In this document: piece after piece, positions 1 through 12,246 of the stretch
Position numbering within the stretch: the stretch's first letter is position 1
Layout: every line of letters begins with the position of its first letter
DNA from: Gymnothorax reevesii
Taxonomy: Eukaryota; Chordata; Actinopteri; Anguilliformes; Muraenidae
Length of the DNA stretch: 64,000 bases
Assembly: GCA_029721435.1 (NCBI GenBank)
Contig: CM056588.1
Coordinates: forward strand, 40,751,430 to 40,815,429
Direction: 5' to 3'
Notes under the pieces: model-generated
Database searches by the model: none
What the model was told of the DNA's origin: nothing
The model's input: the letters and a program-made list of their open reading frames with translations, nothing else
Program-made: the position numbers and the translations under genes

Positions 1-699
1 GGTCCTAGTGGATTCACCACAGTGTTTGTCGGGTACTATTTTTTACCACGTAACTATTTTGCTCACTCTATGAAGCATTGTTTTATTATGATGGAATTTC
101 AAGAGTCTGCCATAAGTAAGCTTCATAGAACTCCAGTGCTTTCAATCGTTTGTTGTGGTTACCACGACAGCATTGCAATGTTCTTGTTCTGTTCTGCCTT
201 GTCTGTCCCCGGTTTTTGTTGCCGCTCTGCAAATCCTCTTAATGTCTGTGTTCTAGTCCACGTCTTGTTTTCTCTTGTTCATGCACTGCTTCTTCGCTAT
301 TGGCTGGCTGCCGCATTTCCACTTTCCTTTAGCGCTGTTCTGGCTTCGGCTCTGTCTAATCTTAATGCCAATTAACTGTGTTTAGTTACTAACAGCTACT
401 AACATTCCCGGGAGGTGTTTTTCTCAGACAGGCACCTTACTCATATCACTAACTTAGGTAGGGCGCTAATTGTCATGATTTCCTGCTGTTTTATTATTTC
501 AGATCTCGCTTTGCTTTGCTGCGTAACTTTTTCACTCTTCCTTCAATCTACATACATTATTGGTACTTAGCTGAGCACGCTCATTCTCTGAATGGGCTCG
601 TTGCGTCATTAAGCCCCCGTCCAATGTCTTGCGTTCATGCTTCGTTTCCTCCTTGCTCTGCTCAGGTGTTCCTTGTTCCTGTATCAAGTCTTGTACCTT
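1..699. other. No gene seen; T-rich repeat-like sequence
   Basis: Pyrimidine-rich sequence with scattered TGTTCTG, CATG and CCTTG motifs. Similar composition resumes at about 2004-2340, so the inverted-repeat element at 700-2003 probably landed inside an older repeat, perhaps an LTR-like block. No open frame here resembles a known protein. Confidence 0.35.
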
Positions 700-2003
700 T
701 AGGGGAGACTGGGGTAAGATGAGCCATTTTTCATATTTAGGATCACTACATCAAAGCAATCATAGTTTTGTCAGTAACTATTCTATCTGCATATATATTT
801 CAGGATGTTGTGCATCCCTTCAAACAAACAGAATGAGTGTAAACATAACTGTTTCAATCATAAAGAATGTTCAAAAAAAGTGGTCTGGTGGCACAACTTA
901 CCCCGTGAATGGGGTAAGTTGAGCATAGGAGCGGGGTAAAATTAGCTTAACGGGAGCTCCAGGCTGCGTTGCTCACCATGTCACCTTGTTTACTTAAACA
1001 GAGTTCAGTCACGGCAGGTTAGATTTCTTAAATTCGGTAGCAATAATAATATGTAAATTAAATTTACTACCCTGCGGTGCACGAACAATGCTGATCCTCT
1101 ATCTTGTTGCGTGAGAGGGTGATGGAAACAAGATGCGGTGGATCGCGTTTGCATTGAGACCTGAAAATTTTAGCTACTAATTTAAACTTTTCGTTGACCT
1201 TCTCCACTCTAAATTCATTAATGTATCCCTCCAATGCATAGTTTAACCCTTTTGCTGACTTCTTGATGATATTTAAGCCTTCTATCGCAAAAATTCATCA
1301 ATAGCATCCTGAAAAATATCTCCGACTGTGATACCAGCCGTTAGCACCTGTTCTAAAATGTTGATTGTTTGTCCTAGTCAGTGGAGGGGCCGGGGCTTAG
1401 CCATAGGTCAATTCAACAGGTACAGTAAATTCATTGGTGGCTCTTTCAAGAACATCAGTGGTGGCTCCCCTGCTTGTTTTGCGCTTATATACCTGAGGCA
1501 TAATGTCCACTTTGTAATCATACAAAAGCAGAATCTTGATTTAATATTTGAGACATATACACTTGAGTGTACCGACTCAACTTACCCCCACCGGCTCAAC
1601 TTACCCCTGGCCAAATGGCTCAACTTACCCCAGAGCTACCATTTTGACTTTATTAGTCCCCTCAGCTAAAATGGCGCACTTTTATGCAAGGTTTATGACC
1701 TCATGATGTAGCTCATAGATACAACAATTGATGTATAAAACAAATTTATAATAATCTATTTTGGTCTAAACACAATTCACATGAAACTTATGATAGACAA
1801 AATTCACTTTCAAGAGTGAAAAATGGTTATTTTGAAATAAATGTCTAACCATTTAACCCATGTGGTTCCTACCTTCACAGACTCCACTAAATGATGCCTT
1901 CCTCCTTAGTATTTGGTCACATGGTCAATGTTTTTTTACCGTTTCCTAACAACAAGGGGTGGCTCAACTTACCCTTTGGCTCAACTTACCCCAGTCTCCC
2001 TAA
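700..2003. mobile_element. Non-autonomous DNA element with GGGGTAAGTTGAGC-type ends
   Basis: The left end reads TAGGGGAGACTGGGGTAAGA and the right end is its near-perfect inverse, CTTACCCCAGTCTCCCTA. The same GGGGTAAGTTGAGC word recurs inside, near 912 and 933 in the left orientation and near 1574-1630 and 1962-1995 in the inverted orientation, so the termini carry several subterminal copies. No transposase reading frame is visible. The inverted termini and clustered subterminal repeats point to a cut-and-paste DNA transposon derivative; I cannot assign a superfamily. Confidence 0.6.
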
Positions 2004-2865
2004 TATTCCGTGGAGGCATTCCAGTTGGCCTGTTCTGGTTCCCTGCTATGCTATCTAGAGTGTTTTCATGTGGCTTTCCTTGCTTGTAGTCATGCCATGC
2101 TTTTCATGTTCAGTCATTGTATACCCTTTAGTTTAGCTCTTGAAGTGTAGCTTTTTTTGTTGGCCTTGTGCCCCCTTAATCCTGCAGTATTTCTTAGTTT
2201 TTCTTGTCAGCTTTTTAAGCGCAGTTTTTGTTGGTTTCGTGCCCTCCTTCTCCCTGCTTTGCTCAGTTTAATTTGTGGATATTCTGTTGGCCCACGTGCC
2301 GTTTAGGTTTGGTTTTCTGTTCATTAACGTCAATTCATTGGATTCAAGACTCGCTATTGGTGTTATTCTGAAAATATTGCAAGCATTAGAGCATTAAGTT
2401 AAGAATTAGTAGTTTCTCACCCACTCATCTGGGTTTCTTCAGTGTTTTTTTCCCTTTTAAATATGGCTAGTTTCAAATGCATACAGGGGAAGTCAGGAAC
2501 CAGACCTGCAGACTTGTGTTTCTGATGTAAATAAAATGCAATCACTTGAAAGCTTCAAAACTGTCCTTAGGACCTTCAGTAGTCCCTTACATATTCTGCA
2601 TATGTGTAATACCCATGAGTTCTTGTAATTTCCTGTGGACGATGAAGGTTAATGCGCTGTCTAGACGCCTCAAATCTGCCAGACAGACCCCTTACCATCT
2701 CAGTGACTTATGGCAAATTATGTGCTGCCATTTTTAGGAGTATATCACATCAAGGAATTGTTCATTCCTTTTAATGTTCATGCTAAGGTTTTAATATGCT
2801 AGTGTAGTGGAAATCACAGCAAACACAATTGATACATTCTTACTCCCATACACTACAGCTAAAAG
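2004..2865. other. No gene seen
   Basis: T-rich sequence continuing the composition of 1-699, followed by ordinary AT-rich DNA. No coding or RNA feature was recognised. Confidence 0.4.
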
Positions 2866-3743
2866 CAGGGGTCCCCAATCTTTCCCAGAAAGGGCCGGTG
2901 TGGGTGCAGGCTTTATTGCAACCAAACAACTAGGCTTGTGCCATTGGAGGCGATGGCTTGGGGTATATCCCCGAACGCCCCCAATCCTCCAACTCCCCAA
3001 TCCTTGAATAGACCTTGAATAGATTTTTATTTGAACTTAATTTCAGGTCAATCGAACAAATGGTTCTTAAGATATGGCCAAAATGGTAATTTTCCATCAC
3101 AAAGCGCCACCTGGTGGCAAAATATTGAACCATTCAGGTATGATGTCATCATGTGACACGTTGTGAGGTCATGACCTTGCAGTTGCACATAGTTTTATGT
3201 CAATTGGACAAATGGTTCCAAAGATATGGCAAAAATGGTAAATTTTATGTGACAAAGCTCCACCTTGTGTCAAAATTTTGAACCAAACAGGTATATTGTC
3301 ATCATGGGACACATCCTTTGGTCATTTGATTTCCACTTGATTTGAGGTCAATCGGACAAAGATTTCCTGAGATATGATAAAAACAGTGATTTTTCAGTTT
3401 TTGGCCCCTGGTGGCCAATCTAGAAATTGTAAATTGTCCAAAATCGAGTCAGTTCTTCCTCTTTATGATACTTACTTATATGCAAAACTTGGAATTTCTC
3501 ATTGAAATATTACTGAAGTTATCGCGTTAACATGTAGGGCGGCGCGGCGGCGGCGGTAGCGGTCGGACCAAAAACATAATATCCCTGGAACATTCCAGGG
3601 ATATAATTACACACCTGATACTACTATTTAACCTCAACCTCTTTGCTAATAACCTTGATTAGTAGCATCAGGTGTGTAGCTGCTTGGTTGCAATGAAAGC
3701 CTGCACCCACAGCGGCCTTTCTGGGAAAGATTTGGGACCCCTG
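2866..3743. mobile_element. hAT-type MITE split by a later insertion
   Basis: The ends are CAGGGGTCCCCAATCTTTCC and its inverse GGGACCCCTG. The flanks GCTAAAAG and GCCTAAAG look like a decayed 8-bp target duplication, the hAT hallmark. Inside the ends both arms carry GGGTGCAGGCTTT and its inverse, a motif shared with the intact MITE at 31369-31548. The middle (about 2932-3608) is unrelated sequence that splits the two arms. Confidence 0.7.
2932..3608. repeat. Inserted repeat built of about 150-bp degenerate units
   Basis: Three diverged units begin near 3046, 3199 and 3346 with variants of GGTCAATCGGACAAATGGTT, followed by AGATATGG and, downstream, a CCACCTGGTGGC-like block. Spacing is about 150 bases. 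The right edge holds a GC-rich GGCGGCGGCGG run and a short palindrome around ATCCCTGGAACATTCCAGGGAT (3582-3603). It interrupts the surrounding hAT MITE, so it is the younger of the two. Confidence 0.6.
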
Positions 3744-3751
3744 GCCTAAAG

Positions 3752-6700
3752 CAACCTCTAATCTGTTGACTTCCTTGGGCCTGTCAACATCCTGTCGTAG
3801 AGAATGATGCTTGAAAGTGTATAATCTGTAAAATGGAGATTTAAGCGAACCATTGTGTCTTGCAAGCCTTTTCATTTGTTCAAATAGGCCTGATTCATTT
3901 CCTGAGGTACGCCTCATTGATTTTTTTTTTTTTTATTACTTAGGCTACCTGTAAGGTAGCACAAGTCTATCTATCTATCAATCTGTTGATCAATCAATTG
4001 TCGGCAAGGATAGCCCAAATGTACTCTACTTGGCGTCCAGTTTTTGCAGGTCTGATTAATGTAACTCAGTCTGCTTGACATCACCATAAAAAACAATACC
4101 ACGTGAGAACCTTCACTTTACGCCATCCTCACTAGATTATCTCTGTTCTTTCAATGGAAGTAGTCCCGGTAAGGGGCTTCCCAGATCTACTGTTTTTGCG
4201 ATTTGTGTCTGCCTTCTACTTATCTGCGCTGTTTGTTTGTTCATTGGACTTAATCTGTTCCTGTTTTTCCCCTAAGACTTAAAACCCTGTCTCAAATACA
4301 GCATTCCACTGCACTCCTGTCAGCTTGTGTGATTTTCTTAAGACACCTGGCTTTTGGTTTGGCGGGATGATCACGAAAACCATCTGTCTTATGTTCTTCC
4401 CCAACCTATTGAGATTCCCCTCCTTTCTTTCCCCCACCCCCTCTGAGCTACAGCCATTTTGTCAATTTAAGGGGGTCAAGGACAAAGCAGGAGGCCCATT
4501 TACCCAGGCAGTGAGAAGCTTTGGCCAGTGCTTCTCCTGACAGCTCCTTTAGCGGAGCCGGCATCACATGTTAATGGCTGTGGTTCTCTTGGCTATTGCT
4601 TTAAAGGCGCTGCTCTTTGTGCTATCGTGCTAATGTGCTAGGCCTGCTGTGCCAGCTGCGATTTATCTATCCTGTACTCTGCAGACCTCAGCTCAGTTTG
4701 TGTTCGGAGTTCAAATTGTAGAGAAATGGAAGAAAATGTTTGTACTCTTCTCGACTGTTTCTTTTCTAAAACCCCACACAGCGATGAAGTCTCAGTGTAA
4801 AGCTACCCTGCCATGTTCAATGGTTCTAAAATCCTGTAGCTTTTCATTTTAAACCTCATTTGGTGACCTGAATTCGCTAATTAACCACTTGCCTAGAGCT
4901 CTAGTTCTTGAATGAGGTGTGCTTGTAAGGGCTGGAGTGACAGGCAGATCTACATGACCTGGGCAGGCCTGAGGTCCTGGCAGAATCATTGTTTAACCTC
5001 TTAAGCCCCAGCCTCTTTTTTAGGTTTCTGTTTGAAAATGACATACCCAAAATGAATAGAGTATATCTCTGTTTGTGTAGCATGAAGTATCAGAGAGGGA
5101 GACATGGAAATGTGGAGAGAGGGTTGATTTTCTGACGCTACTCGGATTTTGATATTTGAACATTAATATGCTTGGCGTTTGAGTTGTGCTTGGTGTATGT
5201 AAAAATGACTTATATGTTCTTGTAGCAGATGCTCTCCTGTTTCATTTGATGTGTAATATGACTATATTGCTACTTAGTTAGTGCGGCGTTGTAGGTATTT
5301 TGCTGCGGTGAGTCTCAGGAGTTTAAGAGGTTAAGACCTCAAACTGAGCTTAAACGGTCTTAACACAGTGAAAAAAAACATGACAACATCAAGTATTTAG
5401 CTGTCGAGAACTGTGCTAATTCATTCTGCGTTTCTAGACTTGCAACTATTCAACTGTCTAAGATGATTTCACACTAAAGATGTTGCTTGTAGTTCAGACT
5501 TTACAGATCTGATCCAAAAACTGGTTGGGTTCTGAGTGGTGGGTTCTCAGTGGTAGGTTCCTCTCCCCCCCTCCCCTCCAGTTAAAGACAATGAACACAA
5601 GAAAAGTTTTGGAGGTTAACTTGGGGGCTCCATGCTGGTGAGACTTTGGGGACACAGTGGGTTGTTGTAATTAGGCTCACGGTGAGAAGTAAACGAGATA
5701 GCATTGTGATGATTAGTATTGTCCCTACCTCAAGGGACATGCACAGCTCATTGTAATGTGTGTTGTTGTCCGTCACTGTGGGGATAGCAAATGCCTCCAC
5801 ACATCTTTTAGAGGAACTGCCGGGACAGGAAGGGGAGGGGCTTTCATCTACTGAGAGCACTCATTTCCTCTCCCGTTAGTGATGATGTTTGTAACTGCAG
5901 AAATAAAGGCCCGGACACACAAGCATTTACACCGGTGAAGTTTCCCTCTTTTTGTCACTGACCATTCCAGTTGCAAAGCGATTTTGTATTCTGGCACCGC
6001 AGAAAGTTGAGCAAAGTTGAACTTTGACCTGCAAATTCATGCTGTCCACCAGATGTCAGCCATTAGAAATTTCATTCACTCGTGTTCACACATTGCAATA
6101 GAAAACACAATGTTATGGCGGTATAAAAACAAGTATAAACGACAATATGTATCAACTGCAGTCAGCAGCAAGACACCCATAGGCTACTGCCTCATAGTTG
6201 CAAAATACAAAACTCTTGTACAAGACGTGCAGATATGACTAAACCATACGTCTGCAGGGTGTAACACAATTGTCACCAACACCGTTCCTTGATCTCCCAT
6301 CCTGTGGGTTTTCTCTGAACCCTAATAAAGCACACCTTTTATTGCTAGAGACCTACTTTTGCTGCTTAATAGGAATGCAAAATTCATGACTACTGGTTTG
6401 AGTGATTTCTGATGCTGTTTTAGTAGAGGAATGAACGTGACTCATGATGTGTCTCAGCTGCTTAAATGCGTGGCTTCAAGATATATTTGCGTGGGCCCAC
6501 TGTGTTCCCAACCTAAGACCATTTTGTCTGGGCAAACCTGCTTATTGACTCATCTACAGCTTTTGAAATGCTAGTGGCGGACACCGGTAGTCACTAAGGA
6601 AAATCTTTTGGAGTCAATTGAAAGCTGTTAATGTGATGGAATATTTGGTTTTCATCCATTTGAAAATGTCAGATCCTCATTATGAGAGAAAACATGCAAA

Positions 6701-8429
6701 AGGTTGTACTGCTAAAAAAAAAACTGAAAAATTAAGGGGGTGAATTGTACTGTCTTTCTCAGGCTGCATGCAACTCCAGAAATGTTTACAAAAGGTCTAT
6801 AAATCACCTTGTTACTTTCAAGGCTTAGCTGTCAATTGGGAAGCTTTAAGCAAAGCTTTAAAACCGAAGGGGAGACTGAGGTTGCACCATAGCCTGTCCA
6901 TCAATGAATCACTCTGTGCCTTGTGAGTTGAGGGTCTTTATTGGGTTTTGATGGAGCAAAGCACTGTCAATACAGGATGGTGGCTGCCAGCAAAAATAAA
7001 TTCTTATTCGTAAAACACATTCTCCAGAGCAGAATATTACATTGCCGTCTCCTCTCTTCAAATGCAAAATAACACCCTGCTGCAAAGTCCCTGAAGTCAA
7101 ATTCAAGAGATTATTTCACTGGCTCATTCATTTTATGAGGTGAACTGGCTTGCTGCTGAGTCGTTTATAATGTTTTATTGACTAGTCTTCTGCTCTGGGT
7201 TGGCATTTGAACAAAATATTATAAAGGGTCTCCAATCTTACATATTGAGTTTCAGACCAGATCCTGGCATGATCTGCTGAAGAACAAAGATTTCTGTAAC
7301 CTCTTTAACTGAGGATTCTCTGGGTGTTAAAACCATTACCAAATAAAATAAAAATGGGCCTCGCTGAAGCGGGCAATACCCCTCAGCCCCGAAGGTCACT
7401 GCTGCAAGGTCAAATGTTAAACTGGGACGAAACCTCGAAAAGGCACACCTACCCCCCATGGGGAGTCCACATATGCAATATAAATTTCCTAACCCAAGTG
7501 GTCACAGAGAAATAGCCCAGACAAAATTGGCAGCCGCCCGCCCGCCCATACGCCCGCCCGCCGAAGGGACGACAATACCCCTCGTGCCCGTGTCAGGCTG
7601 GTAAAAAAACCTGCCACAGTTGTTGGCAACTTTATTTACTTTTAGACCACTGAGTAAAGCCCTTGCCCATCATCCAGTAAAGGACACTGCTTGCATTTTT
7701 TAAACGTCCATTTATGCCACTAGTTTTTATATGACTCAGTTTCCTAAGACCTGAATTAACTCTAGTTTGGGAGTCGAACCCACAACCTTTGGATTGTAAG
7801 CTCACTGTAGTCTTGTACTACTGTGAAGTACATTGCAATACTTTGACTTTAACTAGAATAACATTGTTGTTCTTTAGTTCAGCAAATTAATCTCCAATAA
7901 GCTCATAGCTTATTTAAACTGGAGTCCAACAAACGAATATGTATTTTAAATCAAAGCTCATCGCCGTTATATGGCTATTCTACCCCTTAATTAACCTCTT
8001 CAACTCCGCGATTCCACTAGTGGGTTCATCAAATGCTCCAGTTGTATTCAGACTTGTGGAACTTCAGGCCTATTTTAAGTCCTAGTAAAGATCCCAAGGT
8101 TTCCAAAGATCCCAAAAATGTCTCACTGAATTACAGGGAAATGTGTATGAAATGATTTATAACCTCTTGATAATTTACATCTGATGTGATGCCATGGCCA
8201 TAAAAATATGCTGTCTTGGATTTGAATATTTATTTGAATATGTGATGTACCTTCACTGACACGCTGCAACCATCAGATCCAAAATATGTATGTGAGATTT
8301 CCTACGGTATGGAGAAAAAAACTGCTTTTTGCAGCTTTGAACCAACTTTAGGGGAAATTCAAGTGAAAATCAGAGTTTCAGGGGTCAAACACATTTGTGA
8401 GGGTTATTTTTGTAAGGAGAGCCACTCAC
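3752..8429. other. Probable drd4 intron 3; exon 4 not found
   Basis: Sequence beyond the exon 3 donor of drd4 (minus strand). I looked on the minus strand for the conserved TM6/TM7 exon (CWTPFF, then a WLGYVNS-like segment) and found none, so the last exon probably lies left of the window. Contents are AT-rich, with a CG-rich run of CCGCCCG repeats near 7530-7562 that resembles interspersed repeat sequence. No other gene was recognised. Confidence 0.5.
7755..7840 (-). repeat. Possible tRNA-derived SINE fragment
   Basis: On the minus strand the segment reads GGTTGTGGGTTCGACTCCC, an excellent pol III B-box (GGTTCGANNCC) in a tRNA-like context. No acceptor-stem pairing or clear A-box could be found, so it is not a functional tRNA gene. 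A short SINE remnant is the best reading. Confidence 0.3.
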
Positions 8430-9025
8430 CCACAACAACTGGCAGAACCTTCATGGCTTTTCTTTCCCTTCCATTGATTTTGGCCCGTTTCTTTTTGGGG
8501 TGGGCTTTGCCGCACCTGGTGTCAGGGTAGGCCAGAGATTGGACGGGACCATCCTTGTACCCCGGTGGGTAGGTGCTGGAGGGTGGAGGTGGGCGGAATT
8601 GGGCCAATTCCTCCAGCTTGACGTCAGAGGGGTCGCGGCGGATGTCGGGTGGCGGCGAGGGAGGGGGCGCGACCGGCAGGTGGGGGAGCGTGACGGCCCG
8701 CTGGAGTTTGGAGCGTCCCTGAACGCAACTCCTCAGCTTGGCCCTCCGAGCCTCCTCCCACCTCCTCAGACCCCTGAACATTCCGCAGTACAGCAGGAGC
8801 ATGATGGGGCACGGGATGAAGAAGGAGAACACAGACGAGTACACCACGTAATCATCATCCTCCAGCTTGCAGGTGGTTGGGTCTCGTCGGGGAACATCGT
8901 TTATCCCGAAAATGACTGGTGACGCCACGGCCAGAGCAGAAATCCAGGTGGCGGAGAGAAGCAGCACCTGCCGATGGTCTATGTGTTTCCGGTTGTAGTT
9001 CAGCGGAATGGACACTGCAATGAAC
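8430..9025 (-). CDS. drd4: drd4 exon 3: TM4, TM5, ICL3 and start of TM6
   Basis: The acceptor CTTAG lies just upstream of 9025, and the exon supplies the last base of Arg126 (phase 2). It encodes FIAVSIPLNYNR (ICL2), TM4, ECL2 with Cys178, TM5 with the agonist-binding serines, a long third intracellular loop, then GRERKAMKVLPVVVG entering TM6. The donor is G|GTGAGT at 8429 (phase 1). The loop has two proline clusters, APPPSPPP and RPPPPSSTYPP, which could serve as SH3-type ligands as reported for mammalian D4. There is no tandem 16-residue repeat like the primate VNTR. Confidence 0.95.
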
Positions 9026-9278
9026 CTAAGCCACACAGGTGAAGAGGAGGTTAGATGAAGCAGTGATACACAGTGCAGTTGGTACAATGAAAACTGAAGT
9101 GTTGGGTTAACTTAAATACTGTGAGTGAGTTTATTGCTGTGGCATTAAGTATCTTCTGACAAATTTGATCTTTTATGTGAAACCCAGTTAATAAGTCCAC
9201 TGGAAGGTACATGATACAGTTGAGGTAAACTATTTGAAATGACATTTTGAATGAATCTAACATTATTTTTGAGTTACT

Positions 9279-9735
9279 ACCTCCACCAAGGAGTTAATGT
9301 TTTCAACCCTGTTTGTTTGTTTGTCCATGTTAACAGGATAACCCAAAAAGTTATGAACAGCTTGGCATGAATTTGGTATAATGATAGGTCGTAGTCCAAA
9401 AATGAGTTGATTCAATTTTGGAAGCGATCCAGAACACTTTCTGGATTCTGGATCTGGAGGAATTAAAATTATCTAATATCTAATAATATTATCTATCTAT
9501 ATTATCTATATATTTATTATCTAATAATAAATATATAATATCACACGGGTCTGTGTGATATTTCTGACCAGATAATTCAAAAAGTTATCAATGGTATGGC
9601 GTGAAATTTGGCAGGATGATAGGTGGTAGTCCAAGGAAGAGTTGATTGAATTTTGGAGGTTATCCAAACATATTCCTTATCCAAAAGAACAGAAATATGG
9701 TGTAGCAGAGGTATGCGCTCTATCAAGTGCCCTCT
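9279..9735. repeat. Old interspersed repeat in drd4 intron 2
   Basis: Begins with CCTCCACCAAGGAGTTAATG, contains two diverged copies of AAAAAGTTAT, TGATAGGT and GTAGTCCAA, and ends with GTATGCGCTCTATCAAGTGC. The two halves (about 9330-9460 and 9570-9700) resemble one another, with an ATCTAATA-rich stretch between them. The layout matches a repeat I recall as common in fish introns; the family was not named. Confidence 0.5.
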
Positions 9736-10107
9736 AGTTTATGCTCAATTTTTGCCCTGTTTTCTCACACATCGGATTTGAAAATAACAAATATTGTGTC
9801 AAATTAAAAACTGTCAGCTTTGATTTATGGGCGTTTGTATCCATATCGTCATGCACCTATCACAGCCCCTTTTCATGATGTCTTTGTTTAAAGTCTGAGA
9901 ACTCTGCTGTATGCAAACGCTCCAAGTACGCAAATACCTACCTAGATTATCTATACCAAAACGCACAATGAAAGGACAGTGAGAAGAACATTAATCTGCG
10001 ATAAGGAAATTATCTGTTGCCGTTTCGCTGATGTAAACAAGAATTACCCTGAGGCAAGGAAGAAGTAAAATTGATTCTCTGTGCTGTCAGGGGAAGGTAG
10101 GGGGCAG

Positions 10108-12246
10108 TAGAACCGAAATTCATATAGAGAATATGTCTAATGGCGTTCCACTTAGCTACACCAATATTTTGAGTTGTCCTGAAGCCTTGGTTCAAATGTT
10201 AATGTTTTTCACAGCTACATGTTCAGTGGAGACTCCTGTGTAATGGAGTGCTTTTAACTGCTGCCTATGCTGAGACTCCAATGTCTCACTGTCTGGCCCG
10301 CTCAGCCTACCAGTGCTTTTAGTGTTGATTTAATGGAGCTGTGTCACGATTACTGTACATGCTCACAACTTTGAATGAAGTAAATCCGTTCATCTACAAG
10401 TCAAATAATCTAGAAGCATGGGCGTCAGTTTGTTTTGAAAAGTTTGGGGGACGATAACTATCAGAATCAGTGCATTTTGAGAAGTGGTGGGGACAATGAC
10501 ATTAATTAATGTTTTTGCTTTTGGTGAAACGCTACCATCACATGCATGAGCGTATTTCATGTTTTAAGTCAACAGTCGAGTTTCCATTTCATATCAAGCG
10601 ATTTTTTTGGCAAATTTTTGTCAATTTGCTTCAAAGGAAATGCGACTGACCTGCGTTTCCATCAACCGGCTTGGAGCAAATAAACTCTGATGTATTAAGC
10701 CAGGTTTTCTACAAGATAGCAATAAATCACTTGTAACCTGTGTACCATAGATAGGCCCTACAGTACAACAGAAGAAGCCTTAGTTGTCACTGGGGCAGTA
10801 CCCTCAAAGGTAGTGCTGTTGTACCTAAGAAGTGGGTTTTTATTTGTTTTGGAACATAAAAGTACCTTTTAGACCCAAAAAAGGTTCAGACAGGTACATT
10901 GAGGTCCTATAATTAGCCCTAAAGGGTACATAAGTGCTGAATGTACCTTGGGGAACCGAAATGGACTCCTGCTGTACCCCTATTTCAGAGAGTGTGGAGC
11001 GGCAACTGCTAGTAAGAAAGCCGAATGAACTTAATTTGTGCAGCTTTGCTACCTTCTCCTCCTGTTCTTTATATTCTTGACTACTGCTTAATGTTTGAAT
11101 GGAAGTTAGTAAGTCTGATCTTCACATTTTACGCTCGAACTATCAGCTGTCACCCTGGTTACATGATCAAATCAAATACTGACTTGACAGACATTGGACA
11201 ACAAATTACCCAGCAATCACCTTGATACATTTGCAAATCAGTGTGAAAGAAAAATAAAAAATAAAATCAAATAAAATAAGGAAATTATTAATTAGATTAT
11301 TTTTTAAAAACATATATAGATTAAGCATATAACTTTGTCATAAAAGGGTATGAATTATTGTTCGAAAGAAACCCATGATATAGATAGGCTTAGCTTCTTA
11401 AGGGTTTATATTTTACTGTTGGTTCACTGATTGCACTTAGTGGAATGACTTTGTTATGGTCAATAGAATGAGTATAAAAGTGGTAACACTCTGCATAATG
11501 GTGGAGTTTTGTCAGTCTTTATGTAAGGGATAATTAATGAGAAGGTGTGCATTCCATGGCTTTAATGCAGGATGCGGAGGCAAATAACCACTGGTTGCCT
11601 CCGCAAAGTGCATTAAAACCGTGGAATGCTCACCTTCGAGTTGATTATTCCACTTATACCATGGTCATTTGCCAGCAATATCAAATCGCAGCATTCAGAA
11701 ATTTTTGTTGAAAGTTTTGCACTAAAAAAAAAAAAAAAAAAAAACGAGCTGGTAATCATTAAACAGGCGCTGCACCTTCTCATACCCCAATACTATAGGC
11801 CAAGCTAAATTGAACCAGCTATCTTAGCTCATCCATCTTCTGTTCATGGAGAAAGAATTTTTTGCACACGCTTACATCCGTTTACCAGCTGATGATTTGA
11901 TAGCGGATGAGTCCATACTAGACTGCTATCCGAATCGGCATCAGTATTAGCGAATCCGTAATTTTGGGGCCTTGGGCGCGGCCCTAACCCCAAACACTAC
12001 TCCAGGGGCTTTCCCCTGTTACTTTTTACTTTACTGTCCTATCTGGCATTTCTCTCTGGGCATCTCTGAATAAAGAAGAGCATCATTTCTCAGACACGTG
12101 AGCAGATTTTACCTCTAGTCTCTCTGTTTTAGATTGTGATGACACACTTTCACGAGGACATGGAGGCTTGAGTGAGTAATATTTGGGCCAGTCTATCCAA
12201 TACTTCAAAGCAAAGATGTCAGCCAGTTATTATAACAGATGTGTTG
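10108..12246. repeat. Tandem duplication, copy 1 (intron 2 of drd4)
   Basis: Unit of 2139 bases repeated immediately at 12247-14378. The left edge is TAGAACCGAAATTC and the right edge GATGTGTTG. Comparing line by line I saw about 18 substitutions and three or four short length changes, so identity is near 99 percent. The unit includes AT-rich DNA, a palindromic foldback (11528-11651) and a long A run near 11724. The same 66-codon open frame at 11025 and 13164 is only a by-product of the duplication. Confidence 0.95.
11528..11651. repeat. Palindromic foldback (copy 1)
   Basis: Two arms of about 55-60 bases pair around a loop near ATAACCACTGG. The left arm runs from GGATAATTAATGAGAAGG to GCGGAGGCAA; the right arm begins TTGCCTCCGC and ends GTTGATTATTCC. 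Pairing is imperfect but nearly continuous, as in a foldback MITE. An equivalent copy lies at 13667-13790. Confidence 0.75.

Noticed and set aside
7755..7840. tRNA gene on the minus strand
   Set aside because: Only the B-box is convincing; no acceptor stem, anticodon arm or A-box could be paired, so it is listed only as a possible SINE fragment.
7921..7940. Minus-strand VCWTP coding match, resembling the start of the missing drd4 TM6 exon
   Set aside because: A stop codon follows after one more residue, no acceptor AG is placed correctly, and no FFVV or WLGYVNS continuation exists; the five-residue match is chance.
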